Assembly: GCA_036785705.1 (NCBI GenBank)
Contig: JAWUZG010000056.1
Span: forward strand, 13,710,001-13,774,000
Length of the DNA: 64,000 bases
DNA from: Acanthornis magna
Lineage: Eukaryota > Chordata > Aves > Passeriformes > Acanthizidae
Direction of reading: 5' to 3'
Each line of letters starts with the position of its first letter. Position 1 is the stretch's first letter. Positions 63,516-64,000 of the stretch are shown piece by piece. The position numbers and the translations under genes were made by a program. The notes beneath the pieces were generated by a model. That model did not search any database, had not been told where the DNA came from, and saw nothing but the letters and a program-made list of their open reading frames with translations.

Positions 63516-63597
63516 GAGCTGCAAAGCAGGGTGTGATTATGTGTAAGCAACTCGGACAAAGCAAAGGAAAGGAAGAGCAAACAAAGAGGAGGAGGAG
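63516..63597 (+). other. Possible small internal exon (weak)
   Basis: A pyrimidine tract ending in TTTTTGCAG lies directly before 63516, and AG|GTGAGG, a good donor, lies at 63597/63598. The 82-nt interval is purine-rich (AAAGGAAAGGAAGAG and AGGAGGAGGAG), as splicing enhancers often are. Only one of its three forward frames is open, giving a Lys/Arg-rich peptide with no domain. It could be an exon of a long non-coding RNA or a chance pair of splice-like sites, which are abundant in vertebrate DNA. No partner exon was found in the window. Confidence 0.12.
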
Positions 63598-63839
63598 GTG
63601 AGGGAATTCACCAGGGGGTTTGCTTGCAGCCTGAGAGAGCTGCTAGCACAGGTCTAGGAGATAAAATAAGATTTAGCATGAGAGAAACCTGTCTCTCTCC
63701 AAGCCTCCCAGGAGACCCAAAGGCCCAGGAATCTGCACATGGGTCTCTACATCTGGAAGAGAACATGGGGTGATGAATTATTCATGGATTATCTACTTAT
63801 GCTCAGGAATTTCTCTTTATTCATAGTTCAGGGGCAGCC

Positions 63840-63857
63840 AAAAAAAAAAAAAAAAAA
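63840..63857 (+). repeat. Poly(A) run of 18
   Basis: Homopolymer followed by GAGATAAAAAC. No upstream gene-like sequence or target-site duplication is visible. Confidence 0.95.
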
Positions 63858-64000
63858 GAGATAAAAACTTGTATCACACCTGCCTTTTAATTTAGAAAGG
63901 TATTACTTGTACTGCTGTGGGCAAAGTCATCTGGACACAATGGCAGGGTTTGCAGGACGAGGTCTCGAATCACAGCAGGCTTTCATTCCATTTTTTCGGC

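Noticed and set aside
63780..63857. Second poly(A) run as a retrocopy tail
   Set aside because: Same reasons: no gene-like sequence before it and no flanking duplication.
1..64000. CRISPR array, bacterial operon, phage or toxin-antitoxin system
   Set aside because: No regularly spaced direct repeats with unique spacers, no ribosome-binding sites before tightly packed frames, and the CR1 and LTR content shows vertebrate nuclear DNA.
1..64000. CpG-island promoter of a protein-coding gene
   Set aside because: CpGs are scattered and sparse; no stretch of several hundred bases is both GC-rich and CpG-rich.

Overview
The window looks like nuclear DNA of a bird, and it appears to be entirely non-coding: a gene desert or one very long intron. 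The strongest clue is five copies of CR1, the main LINE retrotransposon of birds and other sauropsids. Each copy is a short 3' fragment, and several end in the typical CR1 tail of ATTCTATG-like octamers. One antisense LTR remnant with a legible promoter and poly(A) signal is also present. Its texture suggests a passerine-type endogenous retrovirus, but this is a memory-based impression. I found no CpG island, rRNA, tRNA, CRISPR array or bacterial operon, and no multi-exon gene I could recognise.

Layout. 1-2.8 kb: plain non-coding DNA. 2.8-3.4 kb: CR1 fragment next to the antisense LTR. 3.4-14.3 kb: non-coding, with a possible enhancer at 9.15-9.76 kb and a GTCT microsatellite at 10.83 kb. 14.35-14.8 kb: T-rich tract joined to an antisense CR1 that still reads as the C-terminus of CR1 ORF2. 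14.8-26 kb: several motif-rich stretches (16.1, 17.6-18.0, 20.3, 22.7, 24.8-25.3 kb) and two CR1 scraps (18.1 and 21.0 kb). 26-46 kb: mostly featureless, with homopolymer runs, a pyrimidine-rich block near 29 kb and candidate regulatory stretches at 42-43 kb. 46.2-46.5 kb: the longest plus-strand CR1. 46.5-64 kb: non-coding, with the best candidate enhancer at 52.8-53.2 kb, CA and TG/TA microsatellites, a 19-bp tandem duplication and a possible small exon at 63.5 kb.

No genes are seen working together. The open reading frames have the length and composition expected by chance in 64 kb, apart from the CR1 ORF2 remnants. The most useful hypothesis is that the window holds distal regulatory elements for a developmental gene outside it. 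Conservation cannot be seen in one sequence, so these calls are low-confidence. I did not find a convincing undescribed system.
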